From assembly GCA_965140405.1 (NCBI GenBank), contig OZ223208.1, positions 372,001-436,000 on the forward strand: a DNA stretch of 64,000 bases, in the 5' to 3' direction. The DNA is from G963556115 sp963666605 (GTDB taxonomy: Bacteria > Planctomycetota > SZUA-567). The position numbers and the translations under genes were made by a program. Every line of letters begins with the position of its first letter. The stretch's first letter is position 1. Under the pieces are notes generated by a model. The model worked only from the letters and a program-made list of their open reading frames with translations, was not told the origin of the DNA and did not search any database. Below, piece by piece: positions 1-8,721 of this stretch.

Positions 1-1719
1 ACTACCATTCCTATATAAAGTCATATGCGGACTCAATTCATCTACCTCATGTTCGACAATAGCCTTTGCTATACCTACTCCTATTCCATCTTTTGTAACA
101 GCTCTATTATTGCTCAATCGACCAACAGCCAACTTCATAAACTCGAGTGGATTATTGAGTATTTGTTTAGGCTTATAAGTTGCTTTCCTATTACTAAGAG
201 AAAACATATCAAACTTATTATAAGTGTAGCTTGGAGAGACACTACTAGAAGAAGCCTCCAGAGTTTGTCGTTGCATAGCAAATGGATTAGCAAGAACGAC
301 ACTGCTACTTCTAGTGTACCCTCTCTGCTGATTCTCTTCATCCACCTTACTCTCAATAATAGTATTATCACATTCTTTTAAGTGGCTTAGTGTATTATGA
401 CAGATTCTTCCCGTGCAAATCTTCAAAAACTCGAATGGATTTGGAATATTCTTACATGATAAAGGCTGTACAACCATGCCCCTTTTTAGCCCAAGAACAT
501 CATATTTGTTTACAGACTTACACTTGCAACTCTGCTTACTCATAATATTAGAAGAGCTAGAGAATGGGTTGGACAACTTGAAACTTGCCCTATATTGTGC
601 ACCTCTATTTTCCTGAATAGCTGGATGCTTACACTCTGCAATACACGCAATATTCTCAATTAGTTTATACTCCTCAGGTTTCTCAGGCAGAACTTTTGAA
701 ACACTCTTTTTATGGTATGCACTAAATAGTGGAGGGAACTCCATGCCAACTGATAGCACAGCCTCCTGTTTTACAGTATTGGTACTTGCTGAACCTCTGA
801 TACTCAACATATCATAACGGTTCGCTATTATCTTTCTATTAAAATTACTACTTACTCCAGAAGCTCTTCTAATACCAAAGGCATTACTCATCCCAAAGCA
901 ACCACTGCGAATATAAGTAGGTAGCTCCTCATTATTAAATTCTTTTACACTATCCTCTGCTTGCTCATCAACTACTTTTTCCTCAGAATTTTCAGACTCA
1001 CTAATTGCTATAAAATAGATTTCCGAAAAATCCACTGACTGCTGCGCATCAATCTTTCTCATACGAATAAGTTCGAGCATTGCAATGAAGAATCCTACCA
1101 TCTCATCCTCACTAGGTGAGTCAGATAATATACTGGTAAAACTAACCCTTCCTCTAAGACTGACGACCTCTTCTATTTGCTTAATTCGAACCTCGGTAGG
1201 CACCTCTTCACTTACGATTTCACGAGGAGCACGCTCATTGAGCATCTTCCTAGCAATTCTTTGAAATGCTGCTAAAAGATCCAAAGCCCCAAGTTCATCG
1301 GCTTTTTCCTTTACAACAGCTTGAAATTCTGGTACTTTCACATTTCGACCATACCGTTCATCAAATTCATTTGACATCGCTTCCAGTTCAGCAGCTACCT
1401 CTTTAAACTTCTTATACTCTAATAATGCTTCAACAAGTCCCTGCCTTGGATCATATAACTCATCATCCTCGTCTTCCTCTTCACTAACATCTGGCAATAA
1501 CATTCTTCCCTTAATCTCAGTAAGCATCGAAGCCATAGCAAGAAACTCTCCCCCTGCATCGACATCAATCTCTGACATCTTGTTTAACTCTACCAGATAC
1601 TCCTTTGTCACATGTCCAACAGGAATATCATGTATATCTATCTCATCCCTCCGGACGAGATAAAGAAGAAGATCTAGCGGTCCAGAGAATGTATCTTGCA
1701 CCTGTACGGTTCTTACCAT
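1..1719 (-). CDS. scpA: Segregation and condensation protein A with repeat extension (partial)
   Basis: The reading frame is open from an ATG at 1719 to the window edge (573 codons, no stop), so the 3' end is missing. An AAGGA site lies 10 bases upstream of the start. Residues 1 to about 245 read as ScpA, the kleisin that bridges the SMC dimer and ScpB in chromosome segregation: an N-terminal FSGPLDLLLYL motif, then IPVGHVTKEYL, an EFLAMASMLTEIKGRMLLP helix and the winged-helix end. Typical ScpA has about 240-280 residues. Here at least 320 more residues follow, low in complexity and built of degenerate repeats of about 97-104 residues, each with a [YF]D[MV][LF] core followed by an EF core (NPFEFLK, NPLEFMK, GMEFPP). 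The function of this tail is unknown. The ScpA call is strong; the extension could be a lineage-specific addition. Confidence 0.85.
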   Translation of the reverse strand, partial: MVRTVQVQDTFSGPLDLLLYLVRRDEIDIHDIPVGHVTKEYLVELNKMSEIDVDAGGEFLAMASMLTEIKGRMLLPDVSEEEDEDDELYDPRQGLVEALLEYKKFKEVAAELEAMSNEFDERYGRNVKVPEFQAVVKEKADELGALDLLAAFQRIARKMLNERAPREIVSEEVPTEVRIKQIEEVVSLRGRVSFTSILSDSPSEDEMVGFFIAMLELIRMRKIDAQQSVDFSEIYFIAISESENSEEKVVDEQAEDSVKEFNNEELPTYIRSGCFGMSNAFGIRRASGVSSNFNRKIIANRYDMLSIRGSASTNTVKQEAVLSVGMEFPPLFSAYHKKSVSKVLPEKPEEYKLIENIACIAECKHPAIQENRGAQYRASFKLSNPFSSSSNIMSKQSCKCKSVNKYDVLGLKRGMVVQPLSCKNIPNPFEFLKICTGRICHNTLSHLKECDNTIIESKVDEENQQRGYTRSSSVVLANPFAMQRQTLEASSSSVSPSYTYNKFDMFSLSNRKATYKPKQILNNPLEFMKLAVGRLSNNRAVTKDGIGVGIAKAIVEHEVDELSPHMTLYRNGS

Positions 1720-1931
1720 ATTATCATTATCCTTGAAAGCATATTAAGTTTAGTGGCTATTATTATCTACTGCGTGTATTATACAATTTTCAAATCCCTT
1801 ATAAACATCTTTCCGAAAGACATTGACCAATTTGTTTACAATTTAAATAGATAATTTATTTTTTTTACCTTTACAGTTTCCATTTAGAGATTTACAATTT
1901 ATCCACTTACTACTCATACAAAAGGCTATAT

Positions 1932-2564
1932 ATGGAATTTTCACTCTCAGAAAAAATAATAAAAGACTTGATGTTTCTCTGGGCGACAATAGATCCAATA
2001 GGAACACTAGCATTATTTGCTGCTCTAACAGCTAATTTCACAGCAAAACGCCGTAGGCATACTGCACTAAAAGCAATACTTTATTCTGGTGCCATTCTAC
2101 TCAGTTCTATCCTTGTAGGCCAAATATTACTAACCTATATGGGGATTCAATTGATTTCACTCCAACTTAGCGGTGCTATCATTTTATTTTTATTCGGCAT
2201 ACAGATGGTTTTTGGTAATAGCTCTCCTGATAGCACTGCTAAAGAACCAGAGCACGATATAGCAGTATTTCCCCTCGCTATCCCAGCAATTGCAACACCT
2301 GGAGGAATTATGGCTGTAATCATCCTAACAGACAACCAAGTATTTGATATCCAGACCCAATTCTGTACTGCTGGAGTACTTATAGGTATACTAACAATCA
2401 CCTACTGCTTTATGCTACTTGCTACCCCTATTATGAAGGTCATTGGCAAAAATGGAGCAGCTATACTTGTAAAATTAATGGGTATGGTACTCGCTGCGTT
2501 GTCTATTGAAATTATAATGAACGTTCTCGAGATACCCGAATGGGTAAACAGCATTTCAAATTAA
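1932..2564 (+). CDS. MarC family integral membrane protein
   Basis: This 210-residue protein has about six hydrophobic segments and the MarC/UPF0056 pattern: an N-terminal FLWATIDPIGTLALFAALT segment, a basic FTAKRRRHTALKA loop, and a second half with PLAIPAIATPGGIMAVI. The two conserved proline-glycine segments are the family hallmark. MarC proteins sit in the inner membrane and their transport role is not established; older links to multiple antibiotic resistance have not held up. The gene stands alone, divergent from scpA, and is followed by a hairpin shared with the convergent phosphoesterase gene. Family identity is clear, function is not. Confidence 0.85.
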   Translation: MEFSLSEKIIKDLMFLWATIDPIGTLALFAALTANFTAKRRRHTALKAILYSGAILLSSILVGQILLTYMGIQLISLQLSGAIILFLFGIQMVFGNSSPDSTAKEPEHDIAVFPLAIPAIATPGGIMAVIILTDNQVFDIQTQFCTAGVLIGILTITYCFMLLATPIMKVIGKNGAAILVKLMGMVLAALSIEIIMNVLEIPEWVNSISN

Positions 2565-2583
2565 AAATATGCTACCACAATAA

Positions 2584-2615
2584 ATACGGCTCGCCAAATA
2601 TTGGGCAAGCCGTAT
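2584..2615. terminator. Bidirectional hairpin between convergent genes
   Basis: An inverted repeat (TACGGCTCGCC ... GGGCAAGCCGTA, one G-T pair) with a short AT loop lies 20 bases after the marC stop and about 30 bases after the stop of the convergent phosphoesterase gene. AT-rich flanks on both sides fit an intrinsic terminator working in both directions. Confidence 0.6.
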
Positions 2616-2646
2616 ATTTACATAATATTCATACTTCTAGTTAATA

Positions 2647-3606
2647 CTATCTCTTTTTATTGGCAATTACCGAATAATTAGGCTGATAGCCATTTCCCTT
2701 TACAGAAATTCTGTACTCTCCATTCAAATCTTCATTAACCTCTATAATGGCGTACTGACTGTCTCTGTCCTTATCCGCTCCACCTGTAGCGCTATATTCT
2801 GGCCACTCTTGACTAAACCCTACATTACCTCTTAGCATAATATAGTTTATGCCGTTTACCTCGACTTCTTCACCTGAGTGGTCATGCCCAGAGAAAGCTG
2901 CAATTACATCACCATCATCTTCAAACATTTTTCTTAGAACATCCGCGTTCTTAATAGTATGATTTTCAGTTGTATCACGGTGCAACACTTGATGCGAAAA
3001 AATTATAGTTGGTAGTTTTGACGATGCTAAATCTTGCTTGAGCCAATCAAGCTCTTCCTGCGGCACCCATGCATCTTTCCAATCCCAAAACGTATCATCC
3101 TTGGTATTCATGTCAAAAGGACGATGTTGTTCGTTTTTTGTATAATCTGCATCTAGTACAATACAGTGCAAGCCATTACTATCAAATGAGAAGTAGGTCT
3201 TCCCCTTTGCAATACCAGAATTATCCACATTATTAAGGAACTGCTCACGAGTTAGATTATCAAATTCATGATTACCAAGAACATGATAGCTTGGTCCTGG
3301 ATAGCTTTTAAAGACATCTTCTATCTCTTTAAGATTTACAACAGGGTCTTTACTACCATCTTTATTCAAGGTATCTACAAGATCACCCAGTTCAATAATA
3401 AAGTCTGCATCTTCTCTCTCCATATCTCTCACAAATTGAGACATCTTTCCCATACCAGCTGAATAGACACGCTGAGTGGTATCAGCTTTATTAGTGTGAT
3501 GCACATCAGTAATAATACCAAACTTTGCTGAAGTACCTGCAAATACTTGTGAAACTGAACCAAGAACAATCAATGCGCAGAAGCCAATATTTTTTAAACC
3601 ATTCAT
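2647..3606 (-). CDS. Secreted calcineurin-like metallophosphoesterase
   Basis: The start at 3606 is chosen because GGAGGG lies 9 bases upstream and the protein then opens with a clean signal peptide (MNGLKN, hydrophobic core, cleavage after VFAG). An ATG-like start 33 bases earlier has no such support. The metal-binding motifs of calcineurin-like phosphoesterases appear in order: DVHH, GDLVD, GNHEFD, FSHQVLH and SGHDHSGE. Such enzymes use a two-metal site to cleave phosphomono- or diesters; the ADP-ribose/CDP-alcohol diphosphatase type is one possibility given the overall layout. Because it is exported it probably scavenges extracellular nucleotides or phosphoesters. Substrate is not predictable from sequence. 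The gene stands alone. Confidence 0.8.
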   Translation of the reverse strand: MNGLKNIGFCALIVLGSVSQVFAGTSAKFGIITDVHHTNKADTTQRVYSAGMGKMSQFVRDMEREDADFIIELGDLVDTLNKDGSKDPVVNLKEIEDVFKSYPGPSYHVLGNHEFDNLTREQFLNNVDNSGIAKGKTYFSFDSNGLHCIVLDADYTKNEQHRPFDMNTKDDTFWDWKDAWVPQEELDWLKQDLASSKLPTIIFSHQVLHRDTTENHTIKNADVLRKMFEDDGDVIAAFSGHDHSGEEVEVNGINYIMLRGNVGFSQEWPEYSATGGADKDRDSQYAIIEVNEDLNGEYRISVKGNGYQPNYSVIANKKR

Positions 3607-3844
3607 AACTGCAAACCCTCCAAAATTAGTAAATAACAATACAGACCAATAAAGTAAGTTAAAAATACTGCTACCTATATTGCTATTTATATATTTTTAT
3701 GTTACCCCGTTATTAACTATAAGCTAAGAATCAGTTAGAAAGAAAATAACTATTCAAAGCTAACAACCATTTGCTCTTTCCTTCCCAGAGCATATAATTA
3801 TAATTTATATTGGGTATAACTTATAATAAACATGAGGATTGATA

Positions 3845-4492
3845 ATGACAAATAAAACAGTACTATGCTTTGGAGATTCAAACACTTGGGGATATACCCC
3901 AATCGGTGAAAGTAGATATGACAGTACCACTCGCTGGACAGGAGTACTTCAGAGTGAGCTTGGAGACAGATTCAAGGTTATTGAAGAAGGTCTATGCGGA
4001 AGGACAACAGTATGGGAAGATCCTGTGTCAGGTGACAAGAGTGGTTGCACACAGCTTCCTTCATTACTCCTTTCACACTCACCCCTCGATCTAGTTATTA
4101 TAATGCTAGGCACAAACGATCTTAAAAATCGCTTCTCTGTCTCACCACTCGATATCTGCAGGAGTATCGGCAGACTTGTTGGACTTACCCAGATTAAGCA
4201 AGACTCATGCTACGGTGCAAGGCCTGAGGTTTTAGTAATCTGCCCACCACCATTCGCCGATATGAGCCAATCTCCATTTGGAGAAATGTTTATTGGCGGA
4301 AGAGAAAAATCTACCCAACTTGGAACTGTGATGAAAAAATACTGCTCAGAACAAAATATTCGCTTGCTTGACGCAGGGGAACACATTACTAGTAGTAAAC
4401 TAGACGGTATACACCTAGATGCAAGCGAACACGCAAAACTTGGAAAGATAATTTCCAAAGAAGTAATCTCAATACTAGGCAGTAATAATTAA
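3845..4492 (+). CDS. SGNH-family esterase/hydrolase
   Basis: The SGNH blocks are all present: GDSNTWG with the nucleophile Ser near the N terminus, a Gly in block II, GTND in block III, and DGIHLD with the catalytic Asp-His pair near the C terminus. The layout (about 215 residues, GDSNTWGY start, GTNDLK) matches the arylesterase/acyl-CoA thioesterase-like branch. No signal peptide is visible, so it is likely cytoplasmic. The start at the ATG at 3845 is preferred because GAGG lies 7 bases upstream; the frame also allows a TTG at 3839. The natural substrate is unknown. The gene is alone and is followed by a strong hairpin. Confidence 0.8.
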   Translation: MTNKTVLCFGDSNTWGYTPIGESRYDSTTRWTGVLQSELGDRFKVIEEGLCGRTTVWEDPVSGDKSGCTQLPSLLLSHSPLDLVIIMLGTNDLKNRFSVSPLDICRSIGRLVGLTQIKQDSCYGARPEVLVICPPPFADMSQSPFGEMFIGGREKSTQLGTVMKKYCSEQNIRLLDAGEHITSSKLDGIHLDASEHAKLGKIISKEVISILGSNN

Positions 4493-4523
4493 CACTCTTA
4501 TCAAAAGATCATATTTTACACAA

Positions 4524-4552
4524 AAGTGTGTACCCCATAAAAGTACACACTT
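4524..4552 (+). terminator. Hairpin after SGNH esterase gene
   Basis: A perfect 10-bp stem (AAGTGTGTAC / GTACACACTT) with a 9-base loop starts about 30 bases after the esterase stop. There is no long T-run, so it may be a terminator or an RNA-stabilising hairpin. Confidence 0.5.
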
Positions 4553-4722
4553 CCAACAATCAAACTTCCACTTATCACACCTTCAAATACCCTTTTCAAT
4601 CGACAAGAATAGAAAGTAATAAAACATAGTAATCGGAAATACTGCCAGAATGAACATCAACAAAACATTCAGACTATGACGCTTATTTTTCACCTTCATC
4701 AAACTTTTTACTCGTTTATTGA

Positions 4723-5601
4723 TTAGTTATTAAGCTGTCTTACTAGTTTTTCTATCCCAACACATTTATCATTGATCACAAATGAAAACTTATGACTACC
4801 AATTTCAAATTCCACATACTTAGTACAATCCAACTTTTGTTCATCACGAATTTCAACTCTTTTGATTCTGTCAAACCTTAGATATGTAAATGAATATGAG
4901 TAGTGCGACTCACTATCTTCATCGTGCGTACTTCTATCAATTATTATAAGTTCAGTAGCATTTGCTACAAAGGCTGTACAAGTCAAAAGCTCTTTCTTCA
5001 ATATTTTCCTAATTATTGATTTGATAACACTACCACGTTGCACTATTTCGAAATTAGGTTGATATGCCACCAATTCCGTTTCAGAATTATCTTTCTTCAT
5101 GCTATTTATCAAATTCACATACAAAATATCAATATTATTACTTTTATAATCTATACTTTCAAACTTTGGGTTACTTATTACTTCTTCTTGTTTACTTCGA
5201 ATTACTTGTATAAGTCTATTAATTATTAAATCTGAAACTGTATTGTACCCAAAGGTTATGCCTGCACTACTTGTTTTTATTTCAAGAGTTCCCTTCAATA
5301 AAAATCTACTATTTCTAATATACTCTATATCAGAAATTTCAATTTTGCTGAATTCTACCTGCTCTCCTTCTCGCCTAAGAACTACTATATGCGACTCAAA
5401 TACTCCAACAACAATATCATAAAGGTGCATTTTAGGATTTGCTTTTCTACGATCTATCTTTCTCGGTATCTTGATTGTCATTAATGAACCATCAAGAATA
5501 TCTGAATACTCTACAAATATTGGTGGAAGTGCATACTTCTCATCAACCACATACACCCATGGTCCAAATGCATCATACTCAAAACTCCTTTCTGCTACCA
5601 T
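4723..5601 (-). CDS. Hypothetical protein, possible PH-like domain
   Basis: I do not recognise this 292-residue protein. It has no signal peptide or membrane segment. Alternating hydrophobic strands such as MHLYDIVVGVFESHIVVLRREG and a later ...TCTAFVANATELIIIDRS... segment suggest two related beta-rich, pleckstrin-homology-like (bPH) modules, one in each half; this is inference. It is transcribed with the MarR gene just upstream: the stop of that gene sits inside the AGGAG site that serves this start, giving tight translational coupling. That context suggests its amount is set by the regulator, but no function follows from it. Confidence 0.6.
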   Translation of the reverse strand: MVAERSFEYDAFGPWVYVVDEKYALPPIFVEYSDILDGSLMTIKIPRKIDRRKANPKMHLYDIVVGVFESHIVVLRREGEQVEFSKIEISDIEYIRNSRFLLKGTLEIKTSSAGITFGYNTVSDLIINRLIQVIRSKQEEVISNPKFESIDYKSNNIDILYVNLINSMKKDNSETELVAYQPNFEIVQRGSVIKSIIRKILKKELLTCTAFVANATELIIIDRSTHDEDSESHYSYSFTYLRFDRIKRVEIRDEQKLDCTKYVEFEIGSHKFSFVINDKCVGIEKLVRQLNN

Positions 5602-5605
5602 ATTG

Positions 5606-6049
5606 TTATCTCCTAGAAAAGTACTTCACCATTGTTTTTAGCCCTTCTACTGTCTTATCAAACTCATCATCAGACATACCAGCAAATATCATTTCATACT
5701 TTAGCGCATCTTCTTCATTCTTCTTTTTCAATAATTTTTCTGCTCTCTCTGTTATTGATAAAGAATACCTACGCTTATCTCTATTTGAGTATGACTTCTT
5801 TAACAGCTTCATTTCAACTAACGATTTTATTATTGTTGTCAAACTTCCTTTAGGCACGTCCAAAACCCTACTCAACTCAGCAGGAGCAATAGGCTGCGTA
5901 ATCTTTACCGCATTAATAACCTTTATCTGACTACCATAAAGGCTATACTCCTTACTCTCATACCTGTGTACAGTACTATTTAAATTCTTAAAAAAACACG
6001 GTAGTACTTGATTTATAAGATTGCAAAACATCTCACCTCTGTCTTTCAT
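5606..6049 (-). CDS. MarR family transcriptional regulator
   Basis: The 147-residue protein has the MarR winged-helix layout: N-terminal dimerisation helices, a recognition region around PAELSRVLDVPKGSLTTIIKSLVE, and the wing with DKRRYSLSITERAEKLL, where the Asp-Lys-Arg-Arg pattern is diagnostic. C-terminal helices complete the dimer interface. MarR proteins usually repress their own operon and respond to small aromatic ligands. Here the gene leads a two-gene operon with the 292-residue hypothetical protein 4 bases downstream. A consensus sigma-70 promoter and an imperfect palindrome lie immediately upstream, consistent with autoregulation. Confidence 0.85.
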   Translation of the reverse strand: MKDRGEMFCNLINQVLPCFFKNLNSTVHRYESKEYSLYGSQIKVINAVKITQPIAPAELSRVLDVPKGSLTTIIKSLVEMKLLKKSYSNRDKRRYSLSITERAEKLLKKKNEEDALKYEMIFAGMSDDEFDKTVEGLKTMVKYFSRR

Positions 6050-6063
6050 ATATACTCCTTAAT

Positions 6064-6111
6064 GAGTTAGAAATCTTACTCAAGTATACCTTATCATTTT
6101 TTCCTTGTCAA
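6064..6111 (-). promoter_or_regulatory. Sigma-70 promoter and likely MarR operator
   Basis: Reading on the minus strand, TTGACA (6106-6111) and TATACT (6083-6088) are separated by exactly 17 bases. Between the -10 box and the start codon lies an 18-base imperfect palindrome at 6064-6081 (GAGTTAGAA / ATCTTACTC, 7 of 9 paired), in the position where a MarR dimer would block transcription. The promoter is seen directly; operator function is inferred. Confidence 0.7.
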
Positions 6112-6307
6112 TTTATTTTTATTCATTTTTAATTTTATATTATCTTAAACATGATATAAGCATGTATGCTTTACTTTTACACATACGATTTTATACACAA
6201 TATACGGCTCAGCCCCAAAGATGAGCATAAAAATTCTATTGTTATTGAGATGCCAATTATTATAATAATTGACGCAATCTTAAGTATAGATATAAGAAGG
6301 ATGGATA

Positions 6308-8680
6308 ATGAGAATACTTACTCAAATTCGGAATCACCTGACAAATAAATTCCTATCATTACTGATAATATTATCCGGTATACTGATTACTATTTCTGCT
6401 ACATTACTATTAATACCTCCGGCTGAAGATATAGTTGATATTAAAAACAACCTATGGAATATACAAATAGTTCCACAAACCTTTAACATAATCTGTAAAC
6501 CCGCAAATAAAACTGAATTTGCTATATCATCTCCATCACCAAAACATAATACTATTTCCAATCTCTCTTATTCAAACAACTCTATTAAATGGAAGTACCC
6601 TGCTTCAAATACGCTGGTATCAATTACCTTGCACGACGATGAATTGTCTATAAATATCAACTCGTCTGACTCAGCTGACTTTACTTTTCCAATAATAGAC
6701 CAGGCACAAAATTTAAAAGCTCTTATACTACCGCATCGTGAAGGTATGTATGTCCCTCTAAGCGATAAAAAATGGCGACGCTTACTTATAAATACTGAAC
6801 TAGACACAACAGAAGGGCTAACAATACCATTTTTCGGTTTACAATTAAATAACTATATTCTTACTTATATCATAACTAATAGATATAATAATTTAATAAC
6901 ATTCGAAGATAACAACAACTCTATTAAGACTACCTTCACCCACACATTCCCAACCATCAACCCAAATAGGCAGTATGGCTTTATTATAAAACTTGGTGAT
7001 AACACCTCTCCAGTGCTTCCCGCAAAAGCATACCGAAAGTATTTAATTGATAGCAATAAATTTGTCTCAATGAAAGAAAAGTTGCATACCACTCCTAAAG
7101 CGACCCGCCTACTCGGAGCTATACATGGCTACCTTTGGGGTGACTTACGCATGTCATATGACGATGTATACCCTGACAAATGGAAAACTATTTGTGATAA
7201 AATTATTGCCCAGTCTAAGTCTAACGAACCAACACCAGGTAAGAGAATCAAAGAACTCATTAATCCTGAATATTGGGATACTCTTGTAGAACTTACTCAA
7301 CAAGAGTACCCTTCAGACTATCATAAATCCACAGTCGCCCTCGGCCTTTCAGAGGTACTATCCCGTAATGATTTCTATTCCAGCGATTACTTCTCAGAAA
7401 TATCCCTTCCAAATGATTTTATTGCTCCTAATAAAAATTTAAAATCCCTCTCACCAAAAGATATATTCGATATTAATTCAAATTTGCTTTATGCATGCTA
7501 TCCAACCGAACTTCGCCAACCAAGTAAATGGGGCTATGGCTACTCCACTCGCATGTTAGAGATGTTGCACTCTTCAGGAATAGAGAGAGCTCGCTTAGTA
7601 CATGATTTATGGGACTTCGGTATGATAGATTACCGCCCAGAAGTTGCAATTCTTGCCGATAAATTTGGCTACCTCTTAGGAGCTTACGATGGTTATGACA
7701 CCATTCATGATCCAAAGTACTACGGTACTGATGAGTCATGGTCAACAGCACAATTCAACAAAGAACTCTTTGACAAAGCTATTGTTGTACAAAGTAATGG
7801 TGATAAAAAGAATGGATTCGGTGGTACTGGAGGTACACTCAATCCTATTGCAGCAAGACCTTTCATTGAAGAACGTGTACGCAGAATTATAAACGCAACA
7901 CCTTACAACTCATACTTTATTGACTGTGATGCATTTGGCGAACTAGTTGATGATTACTCTACACTATATCCAATGACCCAAGAAAAGGACGCACAAGAAT
8001 TGGTAAGTAGAATGAAGTGGATTAGCAAGACTTTCAACCTAGTAATCGGCTCAGAAGGCGGAAGCTCATATGCAGCACCAGTAATCCATGTAGCTGAAGG
8101 CATGATCTCCTCTTCATTCTTCTCATTCAGCTCATACTCAAAAGAAGCAGATAAAGACTCACCTTACTATCTTGGCAACTGCTACCCATTGCATGCCCCG
8201 GCGATTTTTTTCCGCCCAGCACTTGTCAACGATGATGTTCTCTATACAGAGTATGCACCACAATTCAGGCTCCCACTCAATGAAATAGTTTTTCACGATT
8301 CATTCATATCAACCAATCACTACGCAAGCGGCAGTCTAAAGTTTTCAAATGTAAAAAAGCTTGCAGAGCTCACCTCACTGCTTTATCTTGTACCACCTAT
8401 GTATCACTTCAATATCAAAGAGTTCACAAAGAACAAAGCAACCATCTTAAAACACTATAACTTCTTCTCCCCAATACACAAGCAACTTGGGTTTTCTCAA
8501 ATGACAGATTTCAACTGGCTAACCCCTGATCACCTAGTCCAAAAAACAACTTTTGACAATAAACTTGAAATGATTGCCAACTTTGGCTCAACAACTTTCA
8601 CTTATAAAGATATAGAAATTCCACCAATGAGCATAATAGCAAGGTGGCTAGCAAACGGTGAGTATACTACCTATCCATAA
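6308..8680 (+). CDS. Membrane-anchored glycoside hydrolase-like protein
   Basis: This 790-residue protein has an N-terminal membrane segment (about residues 15-35, LLIILSGILITISATLLLI), so the bulk is periplasmic or surface-exposed. After a beta-rich N-terminal region, the C-terminal 500 residues resemble the TIM-barrel glycosidases related to GH101/GH129 (the PF11308-type group), which act on alpha-linked N-acetylgalactosamine. The phrase YFIDCDAFGE with D539/D541 and IGSEGG with E583 are candidates for nucleophile and acid/base. The assignment rests on recalled layout and not on a search, so the family is uncertain although a glycan-active role fits. The gene stands alone between the MarR and AraC loci. 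Confidence 0.5.
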   Translation: MRILTQIRNHLTNKFLSLLIILSGILITISATLLLIPPAEDIVDIKNNLWNIQIVPQTFNIICKPANKTEFAISSPSPKHNTISNLSYSNNSIKWKYPASNTLVSITLHDDELSININSSDSADFTFPIIDQAQNLKALILPHREGMYVPLSDKKWRRLLINTELDTTEGLTIPFFGLQLNNYILTYIITNRYNNLITFEDNNNSIKTTFTHTFPTINPNRQYGFIIKLGDNTSPVLPAKAYRKYLIDSNKFVSMKEKLHTTPKATRLLGAIHGYLWGDLRMSYDDVYPDKWKTICDKIIAQSKSNEPTPGKRIKELINPEYWDTLVELTQQEYPSDYHKSTVALGLSEVLSRNDFYSSDYFSEISLPNDFIAPNKNLKSLSPKDIFDINSNLLYACYPTELRQPSKWGYGYSTRMLEMLHSSGIERARLVHDLWDFGMIDYRPEVAILADKFGYLLGAYDGYDTIHDPKYYGTDESWSTAQFNKELFDKAIVVQSNGDKKNGFGGTGGTLNPIAARPFIEERVRRIINATPYNSYFIDCDAFGELVDDYSTLYPMTQEKDAQELVSRMKWISKTFNLVIGSEGGSSYAAPVIHVAEGMISSSFFSFSSYSKEADKDSPYYLGNCYPLHAPAIFFRPALVNDDVLYTEYAPQFRLPLNEIVFHDSFISTNHYASGSLKFSNVKKLAELTSLLYLVPPMYHFNIKEFTKNKATILKHYNFFSPIHKQLGFSQMTDFNWLTPDHLVQKTTFDNKLEMIANFGSTTFTYKDIEIPPMSIIARWLANGEYTTYP

Positions 8681-8721
8681 TTACATTACTATTACTACTT
8701 ATATTACTTATGCTTTATATA

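Noticed and set aside
6166..6348. A 60-codon plus-strand frame just before the glycosidase-like gene
   Set aside because: It overlaps the start and ribosome site of the larger gene, has no site of its own and is rich in AT-driven Ile/Asn codons.
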